Source: Formosa undariae (lineage in GTDB: Bacteria > Bacteroidota > Bacteroidia > Flavobacteriales > Flavobacteriaceae). From it: 64,000 nt of DNA. The stretch is from positions 62,001 through 126,000 of the forward strand of contig NZ_JBHMEZ010000001.1 in the NCBI RefSeq assembly GCF_042427615.1, written 5' to 3'. Below the pieces are notes generated by a model that saw nothing but the letters and a program-made list of their open reading frames with translations, did not search any database and had not been told where the DNA came from. The position numbers and the translations under genes are program-made. Position 1 is the first letter of the stretch. Each line of letters begins with the position of its first letter. This document shows positions 34,388-42,354 of this stretch, in pieces.

Positions 34388-35947
34388 TTATAGTGGGATA
34401 TTTGAATGTTTCTTAGGTGGGTTCACCTCTTTCTTATTCGCTAATAATTCTAATGCTCTTACAATTCTAAATCTTGTATTTCTTGGCTCGATTACATCAT
34501 CTATAAATCCGTATTTAGCGGCTACATAAGGATTGGCAAACTTGGTATTATACTCATGTTCTTTCTCTTCGATGTAGTGTTGTTTCTCGTCGGCATCTTC
34601 AATTTTTCTAATATTAGACCCTTCAAGAACTTCGACAGCTCCTTTTGCTCCCATAACCGCAATTTCTGCAGTTGGCCATGCGTAGTTTAAATCGCCTCGC
34701 AATTGTTTACAGCTCATTACATCGTGTGCACCACCGTAAGATTTACGAAGTGTGATTGTAACTTTAGGCACTGTAGCTTCTCCATAAGCGAATAATAATT
34801 TTGCACCATGTAGAATAATACCCGCATATTCTTGACCTGTTCCTGGTAAGAATCCTGGAACATCTACTAAAGTTACAATTGGGATATTAAAAGCATCACA
34901 GAAACGCACAAAACGTGCTGCTTTTCTTGAAGCTTCACAATCTAATACACCGGCATAAAATTTAGGTTGATTGGCAACAATACCAACAGAACGTCCATTA
35001 AATCTAGCAAAACCTACAACTATATTTCTAGCGTAATCTCTGTGTACCTCCGTGAACTCTCCGCCATCGGTAAGAATTGAAATCACATCTACAATATCGT
35101 AAGGCTGATTTGCATTTTCTGGAATAATATCATTTAACGCATCGTCTAAGCGATCTATAGGATCTGTACACGGCACTATAGGCGGCTCTTCTAAATTATT
35201 TGAAGGTAAATAGCTAAGTAACTTTCTAACTAGCATTAAGTTTTCTTCGTCGTTTTCTGCTAAGAAATGTGACACTCCAGATTTTGTAGAATGGATTTTA
35301 GCACCTCCTAATTGTTCTGTAGTAACATCTTCTCCTGTGACTGACTTCACGACTTTTGGACCGGTTACAAACATATAACTGGTTTGGTCTGTCATGATTG
35401 TAAAATCTGTTAGCGCAGGAGAATACACCGCTCCACCAGCACATGGTCCTAAAATTGAAGAAATTTGAGGAATAACACCTGAAGCCATTATATTTCTTTG
35501 GAAAATTTCGGCATAACCAGCAAGCGATCTCACACCTTCTTGTATACGTGCTCCTCCACTATCATTAAGTCCGATTACAGGTACACCAATTTTCATGGCC
35601 ATATCCATAATTTTACAAATCTTTAAGGCATAGGTTTCAGAAAGCGAACCACCAAATACAGTAAAATCTTGTGAGAATACATATACGATTCTCCCGTCTA
35701 TAGTTCCGTGTCCTGTAACTACACCATCCGATAAATAAATTTGTTTATCTAATCCGAAAGATTTTGTTCTGTGTGTAACAAACATGTCGAATTCTTCAAA
35801 ACTATTATCATCCAATAAAATATCTATTCTCTCGCGAGCTGTTAGTTTTCCTTTAGCATGCTGGGAATCGATACGCTTTTCACCACCACCCAATTTTGCT
35901 TTCGCTCTTTTTTCAATGAGCTCGTTAATTTTTTCTTGATTTGCCAT
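34388..35947 (-). CDS. mmdA: Acyl-CoA carboxyltransferase (methylmalonyl-CoA decarboxylase alpha / PccB type)
   Basis: The 519-residue two-crotonase-domain protein transfers the carboxyl group between methylmalonyl-CoA and biotin. Features are KGKLTARERIDILLDDNSF near the N-terminus, the oxyanion-hole loops NDSGGARIQEGV and GPCAGGAVYSPALTDF, and in the second half VDVPGFLPGTGQE and ITLRKSYGGAHDVM. Length matches MmdA/PccB. It stands in one operon with an epimerase gene upstream and membrane subunits downstream. Direction in vivo (decarboxylation with Na+ export, or carboxylation) cannot be told from the sequence. Confidence 0.95.
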   Translation of the reverse strand: MANQEKINELIEKRAKAKLGGGEKRIDSQHAKGKLTARERIDILLDDNSFEEFDMFVTHRTKSFGLDKQIYLSDGVVTGHGTIDGRIVYVFSQDFTVFGGSLSETYALKICKIMDMAMKIGVPVIGLNDSGGARIQEGVRSLAGYAEIFQRNIMASGVIPQISSILGPCAGGAVYSPALTDFTIMTDQTSYMFVTGPKVVKSVTGEDVTTEQLGGAKIHSTKSGVSHFLAENDEENLMLVRKLLSYLPSNNLEEPPIVPCTDPIDRLDDALNDIIPENANQPYDIVDVISILTDGGEFTEVHRDYARNIVVGFARFNGRSVGIVANQPKFYAGVLDCEASRKAARFVRFCDAFNIPIVTLVDVPGFLPGTGQEYAGIILHGAKLLFAYGEATVPKVTITLRKSYGGAHDVMSCKQLRGDLNYAWPTAEIAVMGAKGAVEVLEGSNIRKIEDADEKQHYIEEKEHEYNTKFANPYVAAKYGFIDDVIEPRNTRFRIVRALELLANKKEVNPPKKHSNIPL

Positions 35948-35969
35948 TAGTACGGGTTTTGTTTGTGTA

Positions 35970-36380
35970 TTATGATTTTTCTTTTGAACAAAGTTCTGTA
36001 AGTACGCCTTGAGTAGATTTTGGGTGAAGAAAACCTATATTCAAGCCCTCTGCGCCTTTTCTGGACGTTTTATCGATTAATGTGACACCACGTTCTTCTG
36101 CCTGTTTTAAAGCCTCTGTAGAGTCGTTTACAGCAAATGCTATGTGATGCATACCTTGTCCTTTTTTAGCAATGAATTTTCCTATTGGACCATCGGGTGA
36201 TGTACTTTCTAACAGTTCAATCTTAGTTTGACCTACCATAAAAAAAGCAGTTTTAACTTTTTGGTCGGCAACCTCCTCAATCGAATAGCATTTTAACCCC
36301 AATACACCTTCGTAGTATTTTATTGACTCTTCTAAACTCTCAACTGCAATTCCGATATGCTCAATATGTGAAATATTCAT
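35970..36380 (-). CDS. mce: Methylmalonyl-CoA epimerase
   Basis: The 136-residue vicinal-oxygen-chelate enzyme converts (S)- to (R)-methylmalonyl-CoA. The metal ligands of the family are visible in HIEHIGIAV (His), KIELLES (Glu), GMHHIAFAV (His) and VLTELC (Glu). It is the first gene of the minus-strand operon that runs to scpA and is divergent from the mannosyltransferase gene across 175 bp. No cobalamin riboswitch consensus was seen in its leader. Confidence 0.96.
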   Translation of the reverse strand: MNISHIEHIGIAVESLEESIKYYEGVLGLKCYSIEEVADQKVKTAFFMVGQTKIELLESTSPDGPIGKFIAKKGQGMHHIAFAVNDSTEALKQAEERGVTLIDKTSRKGAEGLNIGFLHPKSTQGVLTELCSKEKS

Positions 36381-36555
36381 TTTTTTATTGTTTATTACGA
36401 TTAATTAATAAGGTACCTTACGAAATTACGTCTAAAACTGAATATAATTCATGATAGTTGTCATGTAAAACAGGCAAATCAAGGCCGTAATTTCAAACGT
36501 TATAAATTACACATTTAACTGTTATTCAGAAAATTAAATCGATTACATTTTTATT

Positions 36556-37908
36556 ATGACTATAAATTATTCTGTTAATAAAACGCAAATAATTAGAATA
36601 TCACTTTTCCTTAGTTTAATCTGTTTATATGCTGCTTTTGGTTATGATTTAGAGCGCACAGAATATTTTAAATTAATTAGTCTTTATGCCGTATTGTGCT
36701 TTCTGAGCGTCAAAATTGTGCAGTTAAATAACGAAAATAATAGTCCGTTATTTATTCTTTCCATATTAGTCCGATTCGTTTTCTTAATGGCCATACCAAA
36801 TTTATCCCAAGATTTTTATCGCTTTATTTGGGACGGCCGAATGATTTTTGAAGGTTTTAATCCTTATTTATATACACCAGACTCCTTTTTAACGCAAGGA
36901 ATTTCCCCTGTACCTGAGGCCCAAATCTTATATAATAAAATGGGACCACTCAGTGCTTCTCATTTTACCAATTACCCGCCTGTAAGTCAGTTTTGCTATT
37001 ATTTGGCTGCCGTATTTTCAAATCATTCGATTTTAGGTTCGGTAATCGTGATGCGTTTACTCATTATTGCCGCAGATTTTGGAACCTTTTTCTTCGGAAG
37101 AAAACTATTAAAAAACTTAAACCTCCCTGTATCCTATATTTATTGGTATATTTTAAATCCGTTTATCATAATAGAACTCACTGGAAATTTACATTTTGAA
37201 GGGGTCATGATTTGCTTTTTAGTGATGAGTTTATACTTGCTACAAAAGCTAAAATGGCAATGGGCAGCGGTTGCCTTTTCCTTATCGGTTGCCACAAAAC
37301 TTATCCCTCTTATTTTTCTTCCTCTAGTTTTTAAATATTTAAAACTAAAGAAAGGGTTCTTGTTTTGTGCCATTGTAGGACTTATAAACATCGCGCTATT
37401 CCTTCCTTTTATTAGTTCAGAATTTATAACAAACTATGCTGGAACCGTTGGGCTTTGGTTTAAAAATTTCGAATTTAATTCCAGTATTTTTAACATAGTA
37501 AAAGGAATTGGCTATGCCTTTACAGGTAATAACGAAATAAAAATACTTGGCCCTATTATGGCACTATTGGTAATACTCTACATTGCGATTACCACATACA
37601 GATCTCCTTTAAAAGACCTGAAAAACCTCTTATTTAATATGCTTTTAATACTATCTGTATATTATTTTACAACCACGACAGTCCATCCTTGGTACATAAG
37701 TCTTTTGGTTATTTTAGCTGTGTTTTCGGGATATAAATATCCATTAGTTTGGAGTGCCACCCTTATTCTTAGTTATCTCGCCTATGCCAGTGCCGATAAT
37801 AAGGAAAACCTGTGGATTATTGGTTTAGAATACATTTTCGTTTATGGCGCTTTTATCTATGAAGTGATATTGAAAAAGCAGATTGGAAGAAAACAGATTG
37901 AGGAATAA
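36556..37908 (+). CDS. GT-C mannosyltransferase-like membrane protein
   Basis: The 450-residue protein has 11-13 predicted membrane segments. The GT-C signature region is the first periplasmic loop, QDFYRFIWDGRMIFEGFNPYLY, with acidic residues for a polyprenyl-phosphate-sugar donor. HPWYISLL near the C-terminus is the usual closing motif. Homologues are annotated as polyprenol-phosphate-mannose-dependent transferases of the GT87/DUF2029 type. It is the only gene on the plus strand between the mutase operon and a convergent polyamine operon. Acceptor unknown. Confidence 0.75.
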   Translation: MTINYSVNKTQIIRISLFLSLICLYAAFGYDLERTEYFKLISLYAVLCFLSVKIVQLNNENNSPLFILSILVRFVFLMAIPNLSQDFYRFIWDGRMIFEGFNPYLYTPDSFLTQGISPVPEAQILYNKMGPLSASHFTNYPPVSQFCYYLAAVFSNHSILGSVIVMRLLIIAADFGTFFFGRKLLKNLNLPVSYIYWYILNPFIIIELTGNLHFEGVMICFLVMSLYLLQKLKWQWAAVAFSLSVATKLIPLIFLPLVFKYLKLKKGFLFCAIVGLINIALFLPFISSEFITNYAGTVGLWFKNFEFNSSIFNIVKGIGYAFTGNNEIKILGPIMALLVILYIAITTYRSPLKDLKNLLFNMLLILSVYYFTTTTVHPWYISLLVILAVFSGYKYPLVWSATLILSYLAYASADNKENLWIIGLEYIFVYGAFIYEVILKKQIGRKQIEE

Positions 37909-37994
37909 AGAACAGAAACGGATCCTACTAAATTAGAATACTATTTCTTTCTAGACAGAAGTCGAAGTCATTATATGGGTACTGATTAAATAAA

Positions 37995-38034
37995 AAAAAG
38001 GGTTAAATAATCTTTCAATTATTTAACCCTTTTT
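37995..38034. terminator. Bidirectional terminator
   Basis: AAAAAGGGTTAAATAAT (37995-38011) pairs perfectly with ATTATTTAACCCTTTTT (38018-38034) around a 6-base loop. It lies between two convergent genes. Confidence 0.9.
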
Positions 38035-38130
38035 GGCTGTTATTTTCTTAGGTTTTAAGACAAGAAATCTTTAGCGTTACTTTTGATAAAAAAGCACACC
38101 TTAAAATATATTAGTAGTCTAAAAATTCGT

Positions 38131-38358
38131 TTACTGAACGAGCTTTAAACTATCTATTCTATAAATAACATCGTCGTTTGCATCTGCGACTTCAACAAAT
38201 GTTATTTTAAAAGTTTGATCGATATAACTTTCGTCATGCTTTAAATCGAATTGTTTTAAAGCTCGTGGGTGAATCTCATCGAAAATCATATCCTCCCCGT
38301 TTTCAAACATAAATGTGTACAATCCGTCTATATAAGACTGAAAAACAGCAACCTTCAT
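38131..38358 (-). CDS. Small conserved-looking protein, unknown function
   Basis: The 75-residue protein is acidic with no signal or membrane segment (MKVAVFQSYIDGLYTFMFENGE...). The pattern of short hydrophobic strands with a final RIDSLKLVQ suggests a compact OB/SH3-like beta fold, which is only a guess. It is 24 bp downstream of another small acidic protein and probably forms the tail of the speA operon. No family was recognised. Confidence 0.55.
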   Translation of the reverse strand: MKVAVFQSYIDGLYTFMFENGEDMIFDEIHPRALKQFDLKHDESYIDQTFKITFVEVADANDDVIYRIDSLKLVQ

Positions 38359-38382
38359 TTTAATGTGTTTTATTATATTTTG

Positions 38383-38703
38383 TTAATCATTATCATCGTC
38401 TTCATCCTCTTCTTCAATAGCTTCTGCATCGGCATCTTCTATCTTCACTTCCTCGAAATCTACATCCTCATCGTCTTCAATATCTTCTTCAATATAGTTT
38501 TCCATGGCTTGAGCTAAACGGACACCTACTTTAACCAAGTAAATGGTATCTTCTGTTTTAACTTCAACAGCCTCGACAGTTTCATTTTTTGCGTTTTTAA
38601 AGGATATTATATCTGCATCATCATAACCATCAGGAAATTTTTCTACTAGAAGATTTAGAATATCTTCATTTAGCTTTTGGTAGTCTACAATTACTCGTTT
38701 CAT
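38383..38703 (-). CDS. Small protein with extreme acidic tail, unknown function
   Basis: The 106-residue protein has a compact N-terminal part (residues 1-70; MKRVIVDYQKLNEDILNLLVEKFPDGYDD) followed by a tail of about 36 residues that is almost entirely Glu and Asp. Homologues in flavobacteria are conserved hypotheticals, sometimes misnamed DNA primase. The tail could mimic nucleic acid or chelate polyamines, and the location directly after a polyamine-synthesis operon (15 bp) makes the second notion interesting but unproven. Confidence 0.6.
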   Translation of the reverse strand: MKRVIVDYQKLNEDILNLLVEKFPDGYDDADIISFKNAKNETVEAVEVKTEDTIYLVKVGVRLAQAMENYIEEDIEDDEDVDFEEVKIEDADAEAIEEEDEDDDND

Positions 38704-38718
38704 TTTTTATAAAAGGGA

Positions 38719-39693
38719 TTACATATCTAATAAATAGGCGAAAATTAGCGGAGCAACAATAGTTGCATCACTTTCAATAATAAATTTAGGGGTATCAATA
38801 TCTAATTTTCCCCATGTTATTTTCTCATTTGGTACTGCTCCAGAATACGAACCATAACTCGTTGTAGAATCTGAAATCTGACAGAAATAACTCCAGAATG
38901 GTGTCTCTGGACGCTCCATATCTTGGTATAACATTGGTACAACACAAATAGGGAAATCTCCGGCAATTCCGCCTCCGATTTGGAAGAAACCAATACCGTT
39001 TTCAGAATTGGCTGTATACCATTCTGCAAGGAATGTCATATACTCAATTCCCGATTTCATGGTACTTGCTTTTAACTCGCCTTTAAGCACATAACTTGCA
39101 AAAATGTTTCCCATTGTACTATCTTCCCATCCCGGGCAGATAATAGGTAGGTTTTTCTCTGCTGCTGCATACATCCAAGAATCTTTTAAATCGATCTCGT
39201 AGTACTCTTCTAACACACCAGACAATAACATTTTATACATATACTCATGTGGTAAATAACGTTCTCCCTTAGCTTCTGCTTCTTGCCATATTTTAAAGAT
39301 ATGCTCTTGTAAACGTCTAAAAGCTTCTTCTTCTGGAATACACGTATCTGTTACACGGTTAAGTCCTTTTTCTAACAAAGCCCATTCGTCCTGAGGTGTT
39401 AAATCACGATAATTTGGCACACGCTTGTAGTGTGAGTGCGCTACCAAATTCATGATATCTTCTTCTAAGTTAGCTCCTGTACAAGAAATGATTTGCACCT
39501 TATCTTGACGAATCATTTCTGCAAAGATTTTACCAATTTCGGCAGTACTCATTGCACCTGCTAAGGACACTAACATTTTAGCACCTTTGTTTAATTGATC
39601 TTCATACCCTTTAGCGGCATCTACTAGGGCCGCCGAGTTAAAGTGTAAATAATATTTTTCTATAAAATTTGAAATAGCTCCTTTAGTACTCAT
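38719..39693 (-). CDS. Deoxyhypusine-synthase-like enzyme, probable homospermidine synthase
   Basis: The 324-residue protein has the NAD-binding deoxyhypusine synthase fold: SLAGAMSTAEIGKIF, ISCTGANLEEDIMNLV, ICPGWEDSTMGNIF, TSYGSYSGAVPNEKITWGK and PLIFAYLLDM. Lys296 of ITWGK corresponds to the lysine that forms the enzyme-imine in human DHS. Bacteria lack eIF5A, and related bacterial enzymes act on putrescine to make sym-homospermidine, a common flavobacterial polyamine. Its start overlaps the agmatinase stop by 11 bp, which fits putrescine as substrate. Confidence 0.88.
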   Translation of the reverse strand: MSTKGAISNFIEKYYLHFNSAALVDAAKGYEDQLNKGAKMLVSLAGAMSTAEIGKIFAEMIRQDKVQIISCTGANLEEDIMNLVAHSHYKRVPNYRDLTPQDEWALLEKGLNRVTDTCIPEEEAFRRLQEHIFKIWQEAEAKGERYLPHEYMYKMLLSGVLEEYYEIDLKDSWMYAAAEKNLPIICPGWEDSTMGNIFASYVLKGELKASTMKSGIEYMTFLAEWYTANSENGIGFFQIGGGIAGDFPICVVPMLYQDMERPETPFWSYFCQISDSTTSYGSYSGAVPNEKITWGKLDIDTPKFIIESDATIVAPLIFAYLLDM

Positions 39694-40621
39694 CGCTGTC
39701 TATAAATTTTGATGTGTTATTTTTTTCTTTTTTACTTTCGAATGTATTGTCGTAGTCATCATCTATATTTTCACCCATAAATTTATAACTCAACATCTTA
39801 TAATACAACTTTGCTGCTAAGAAATCTGAAGATTTCTCTGTCGCATTTGGACAAAGTTCTACAATATCGAATCCTACTACATTTTTCTCTTCAAAGACTT
39901 TCTTTAAAAAATCTAAGGTTTCGTACCAAAACAATCCGCCTGGCTCTGGAGTTCCTGTACTTGGCAAAATTGATGGATCTAAAGCATCTAAATCGAATGT
40001 GATAAATACATTATCTGTCATTTGATCTATAGCACTATCCATCCAAAATTCGTTATTTGCCAACTCGTGCGCGAAATAGGTTTTATCCTTATCCATTACG
40101 GTTGTCTCTATGATATCCATAGAACGAATTCCAACTTGAATTAAATTTGTGGTTTGACTCGCTTCGTAAACGGCACACGCATGGTTACAAGCTGAACCAT
40201 GATAGGTTTTACGTAAATCGGCATGCGCATCGATATGCAACACTGTTAAATTATTAAAACACTCATTAAAAGCTCTAATTGAACCTATAGAAATAGAATG
40301 TTCTCCTCCAAAAAGCGTAACAAACTTATTCTTTTTAATATATTTTTTAGTGATTTTATGAACCGCATCAACCATAGCTTCTGGGCTACTGTTCTCTAGA
40401 ACAGGATCTGCCAAAAACACACCTTGTTGGTATACTTCGGTTTGGGTTTCAATATCGTAAGTTTCCATGTTTTCTGAAGCATTCAAAAAAGCCTCTGGCC
40501 CTTTATCTGCTCCTTTCTGCCATGTACTTGTCCCATCATAAGGCACTGGAATTAAAACAATTTTAGACGTTTCTAATTTTGCATAATCTTCAGGAATTCC
40601 AGCATATGTTTTATTGCTCAT
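39683..40621 (-). CDS. speB: Agmatinase
   Basis: The 312-residue ureohydrolase splits agmatine into putrescine and urea. Manganese-ligand motifs are all visible: GGEHSISIG, IDAHADLR and FDLDALDPS, with the substrate-loop region NHAC. A charged C-terminal extension of about 30 residues (from YKFMGENIDDD on) is not part of the usual fold. Overlaps of 11 bp with both neighbouring genes imply tight coupling of arginine decarboxylation, agmatine hydrolysis and the next step. Confidence 0.93.
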   Translation of the reverse strand: MSNKTYAGIPEDYAKLETSKIVLIPVPYDGTSTWQKGADKGPEAFLNASENMETYDIETQTEVYQQGVFLADPVLENSSPEAMVDAVHKITKKYIKKNKFVTLFGGEHSISIGSIRAFNECFNNLTVLHIDAHADLRKTYHGSACNHACAVYEASQTTNLIQVGIRSMDIIETTVMDKDKTYFAHELANNEFWMDSAIDQMTDNVFITFDLDALDPSILPSTGTPEPGGLFWYETLDFLKKVFEEKNVVGFDIVELCPNATEKSSDFLAAKLYYKMLSYKFMGENIDDDYDNTFESKKEKNNTSKFIDSDEY

Positions 40622-42011
40622 TGTAACCTAATATTTTAAGTAAGTCTTCACTTTTTTGTTGTTCTACAAATAATTTTTTAGTGATGTTTCCATCCGCATC
40701 TTTATCTATTAAAATATGCTTTGGTGTCGGAATTAAACAGTGTTGTAAACCTCCAAATCCACCAATAGTTTCTTGATATGCTCCTGTATTAAAGAATCCG
40801 ATATATAATGGTTTATCCTTATTATACTTTGGCAAGTAAATCGCATTCATATGCTGCTCACTGTTGTAATAATCGTCGCTATCGCAGGTTAAACCTCCTA
40901 ATAACACGCGTTCATAACTTTCGTGCCAACGGTTAATTGGCAACATAATAAAACGTTTATTAATCGCCCATGTATCTGGCAATGTCGTAATGAAAGATGA
41001 ATTGATCATGTTCCACTTTTCACGATCGTTTTGTTGCTTTTGGTATAACACCTCATATATAGCACCACCACTTTCACCTACTGTAAAGCTACCAAATTCT
41101 GTAAAAATATTAGGAACATCGACTTCCTCTTCTTCACAAACCATTTTGATTTGATTTAAGATTTCATCAACCATATATTCGTAATCAAAATCGAAAGCTA
41201 ATGAATTTTTAATCGGAAATCCGCCACCAATATTTAAACTATCTAAAGATGGACATATCTTTTTTAGAGATGTGTACACTTTTAAACATTTAACTAATTC
41301 GTTCCAGTAATAGGCGTTATCACGAATTCCTGTATTTATAAAAAAGTGAAGCATTTTAAGCTCAACTTTCGGATTATCTTTAATCTGACGGTTATAGAAA
41401 GGCACAATATTCTTATACCCTATTCCTAATCGAGAAGTATAAAATTCGAATTTTGGTTCTTCTTCCGAAGCGATACGAATCCCAACATTAAACTTACCTT
41501 TAATTTCTTGAGATAATAAATCGATCTCTTCGTAATTATCAATAACCGGAATTGCATTTTTATGGCCGTTATTAATTAATCGTGCAATATTAGTAACATA
41601 TTGCGCACGTTTAAAGCCGTTACTAATGACATACGTTTCGTCCGTAATTTTCCCATCTCTCTTTAAATTTTCAACAATATCAATATCGAAAGCCGAAGAA
41701 GTTTCTATATGAATGTCGTTCTTTAAAGCTTCATGTAAAACATGTTTAAAATGAGAACTTTTTGTGCAATAGCAATAGCTATATGTCCCTTTATATTCGT
41801 TCTTTTCAATAGCTCTTGCGAACCATCCTTTAGCACGAGAAATATTATTTGAAATTTGAGGTAAATAGGTGAATTTTAAAGGCGCACCATATTCTTCAAC
41901 CAATTCCATTAAATCTATATCGTGAAATTGAAGTGTTTTATCTTCTAATTTAAATTCTTCTTGAGGGAAATAAAAGGATTGATTTATTAAATCAATGTAT
42001 TTAGTATTCAT
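40611..42011 (-). CDS. speA: Arginine decarboxylase, short alanine-racemase-fold type
   Basis: The 466-residue PLP enzyme is of the fold-III decarboxylase family. YSYCYCTKSSHFKHV carries the Schiff-base lysine; SRLGIGY, LNIGGGFPI, FTEFGSFTVGESGG and NTGAYQETIGG follow in the family order. It is much shorter than E. coli SpeA (about 630-660 residues) and lacks the extra helical insert. Arginine specificity is inferred from the agmatinase gene overlapping its stop. The ATG at 42011 is preceded by a leader of over 230 nt with strong secondary structure (see the leader entry), so post-transcriptional control is likely. Confidence 0.88.
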   Translation of the reverse strand: MNTKYIDLINQSFYFPQEEFKLEDKTLQFHDIDLMELVEEYGAPLKFTYLPQISNNISRAKGWFARAIEKNEYKGTYSYCYCTKSSHFKHVLHEALKNDIHIETSSAFDIDIVENLKRDGKITDETYVISNGFKRAQYVTNIARLINNGHKNAIPVIDNYEEIDLLSQEIKGKFNVGIRIASEEEPKFEFYTSRLGIGYKNIVPFYNRQIKDNPKVELKMLHFFINTGIRDNAYYWNELVKCLKVYTSLKKICPSLDSLNIGGGFPIKNSLAFDFDYEYMVDEILNQIKMVCEEEEVDVPNIFTEFGSFTVGESGGAIYEVLYQKQQNDREKWNMINSSFITTLPDTWAINKRFIMLPINRWHESYERVLLGGLTCDSDDYYNSEQHMNAIYLPKYNKDKPLYIGFFNTGAYQETIGGFGGLQHCLIPTPKHILIDKDADGNITKKLFVEQQKSEDLLKILGYNEQ

Positions 42012-42094
42012 GGTAATTTGATATAATAATTAAAATAAAATATTAAGATACACAGTATAATCTGTGTAGAAAAATTAATGATATTAATTATCTA

Positions 42095-42262
42095 TCAAAT
42101 TTGTATTTGACTTTGGGTTGTAGGAATAAAGCCAAAGACATGTTGGCTTTTAATTATGGAGTATGCGGAAGTTAGCTCTAAAATTCGGTTGCTTATCCTA
42201 TAAGCGGCTTTTGAATATGACTTCCTAATTTTCAAAAGCCCGAACACACAAACAATTTTCAT
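42095..42262 (-). other. Possible 55-codon ORF inside the speA leader
   Basis: ATG at 42262 reads 55 codons to TGA at 42095 across all the leader helices (MKIVCVFGLLKIRKSYSKAA at the N-terminus; Arg, Lys and Ser rich). It may be a leader peptide, for example one whose translation senses arginine or polyamines, or merely the open translation of a structured RNA. No Shine-Dalgarno is evident. With the rluB terminator (42297-42332), these two elements account for most of the 343-bp gap between speA and rluB. Confidence 0.25.
42128..42244 (-). promoter_or_regulatory. Structured 5' leader RNA of speA, riboswitch-like candidate
   Basis: Reading the minus strand, P1 pairs 42244-42240 with 42188-42184 (TTCGG/CCGAA). 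It encloses P2, 9 bp (42239-42231 with 42215-42207, 15-nt loop), and P3, 6 bp (42205-42200 with 42196-42191, AGG loop), a compact three-way junction. The P2 loop holds GGAAGT (42225-42220), which can pair with ACTTCC (42172-42167) 3' of P1, giving a pseudoknot. P4, 8 bp, follows (42150-42143 with 42135-42128). It matches no riboswitch I know. It begins after the rluB terminator and ends over 110 nt before the speA start. Confidence 0.5.
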
Positions 42263-42296
42263 TATGTTCAGCTAATAGCTTGTACAAATGTGCTAT

Positions 42297-42332
42297 AAAA
42301 AATCGGAAAAAAAAGATTTTTTCCGATTTTTT
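42297..42332 (-). terminator. Terminator after the RluB-like gene
   Basis: Perfect 16-bp arms AAAAAATCGGAAAAAA (42297-42312) and TTTTTTCCGATTTTTT (42317-42332) with a 4-base loop. It separates rluB transcription from the speA leader. Downstream of it on the minus strand are the palindromes TTGTACAA (42280-42287) and AGCTaatAGCT (42270-42280), possible operators for speA. Confidence 0.85.
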
Positions 42333-42354
42333 TTAAAAACTTTTAAATTCTGAT

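Noticed and set aside
38719..39693. True deoxyhypusine synthase acting on eIF5A
   Set aside because: Bacteria lack eIF5A and the gene overlaps agmatinase; a homospermidine-type reaction fits better.
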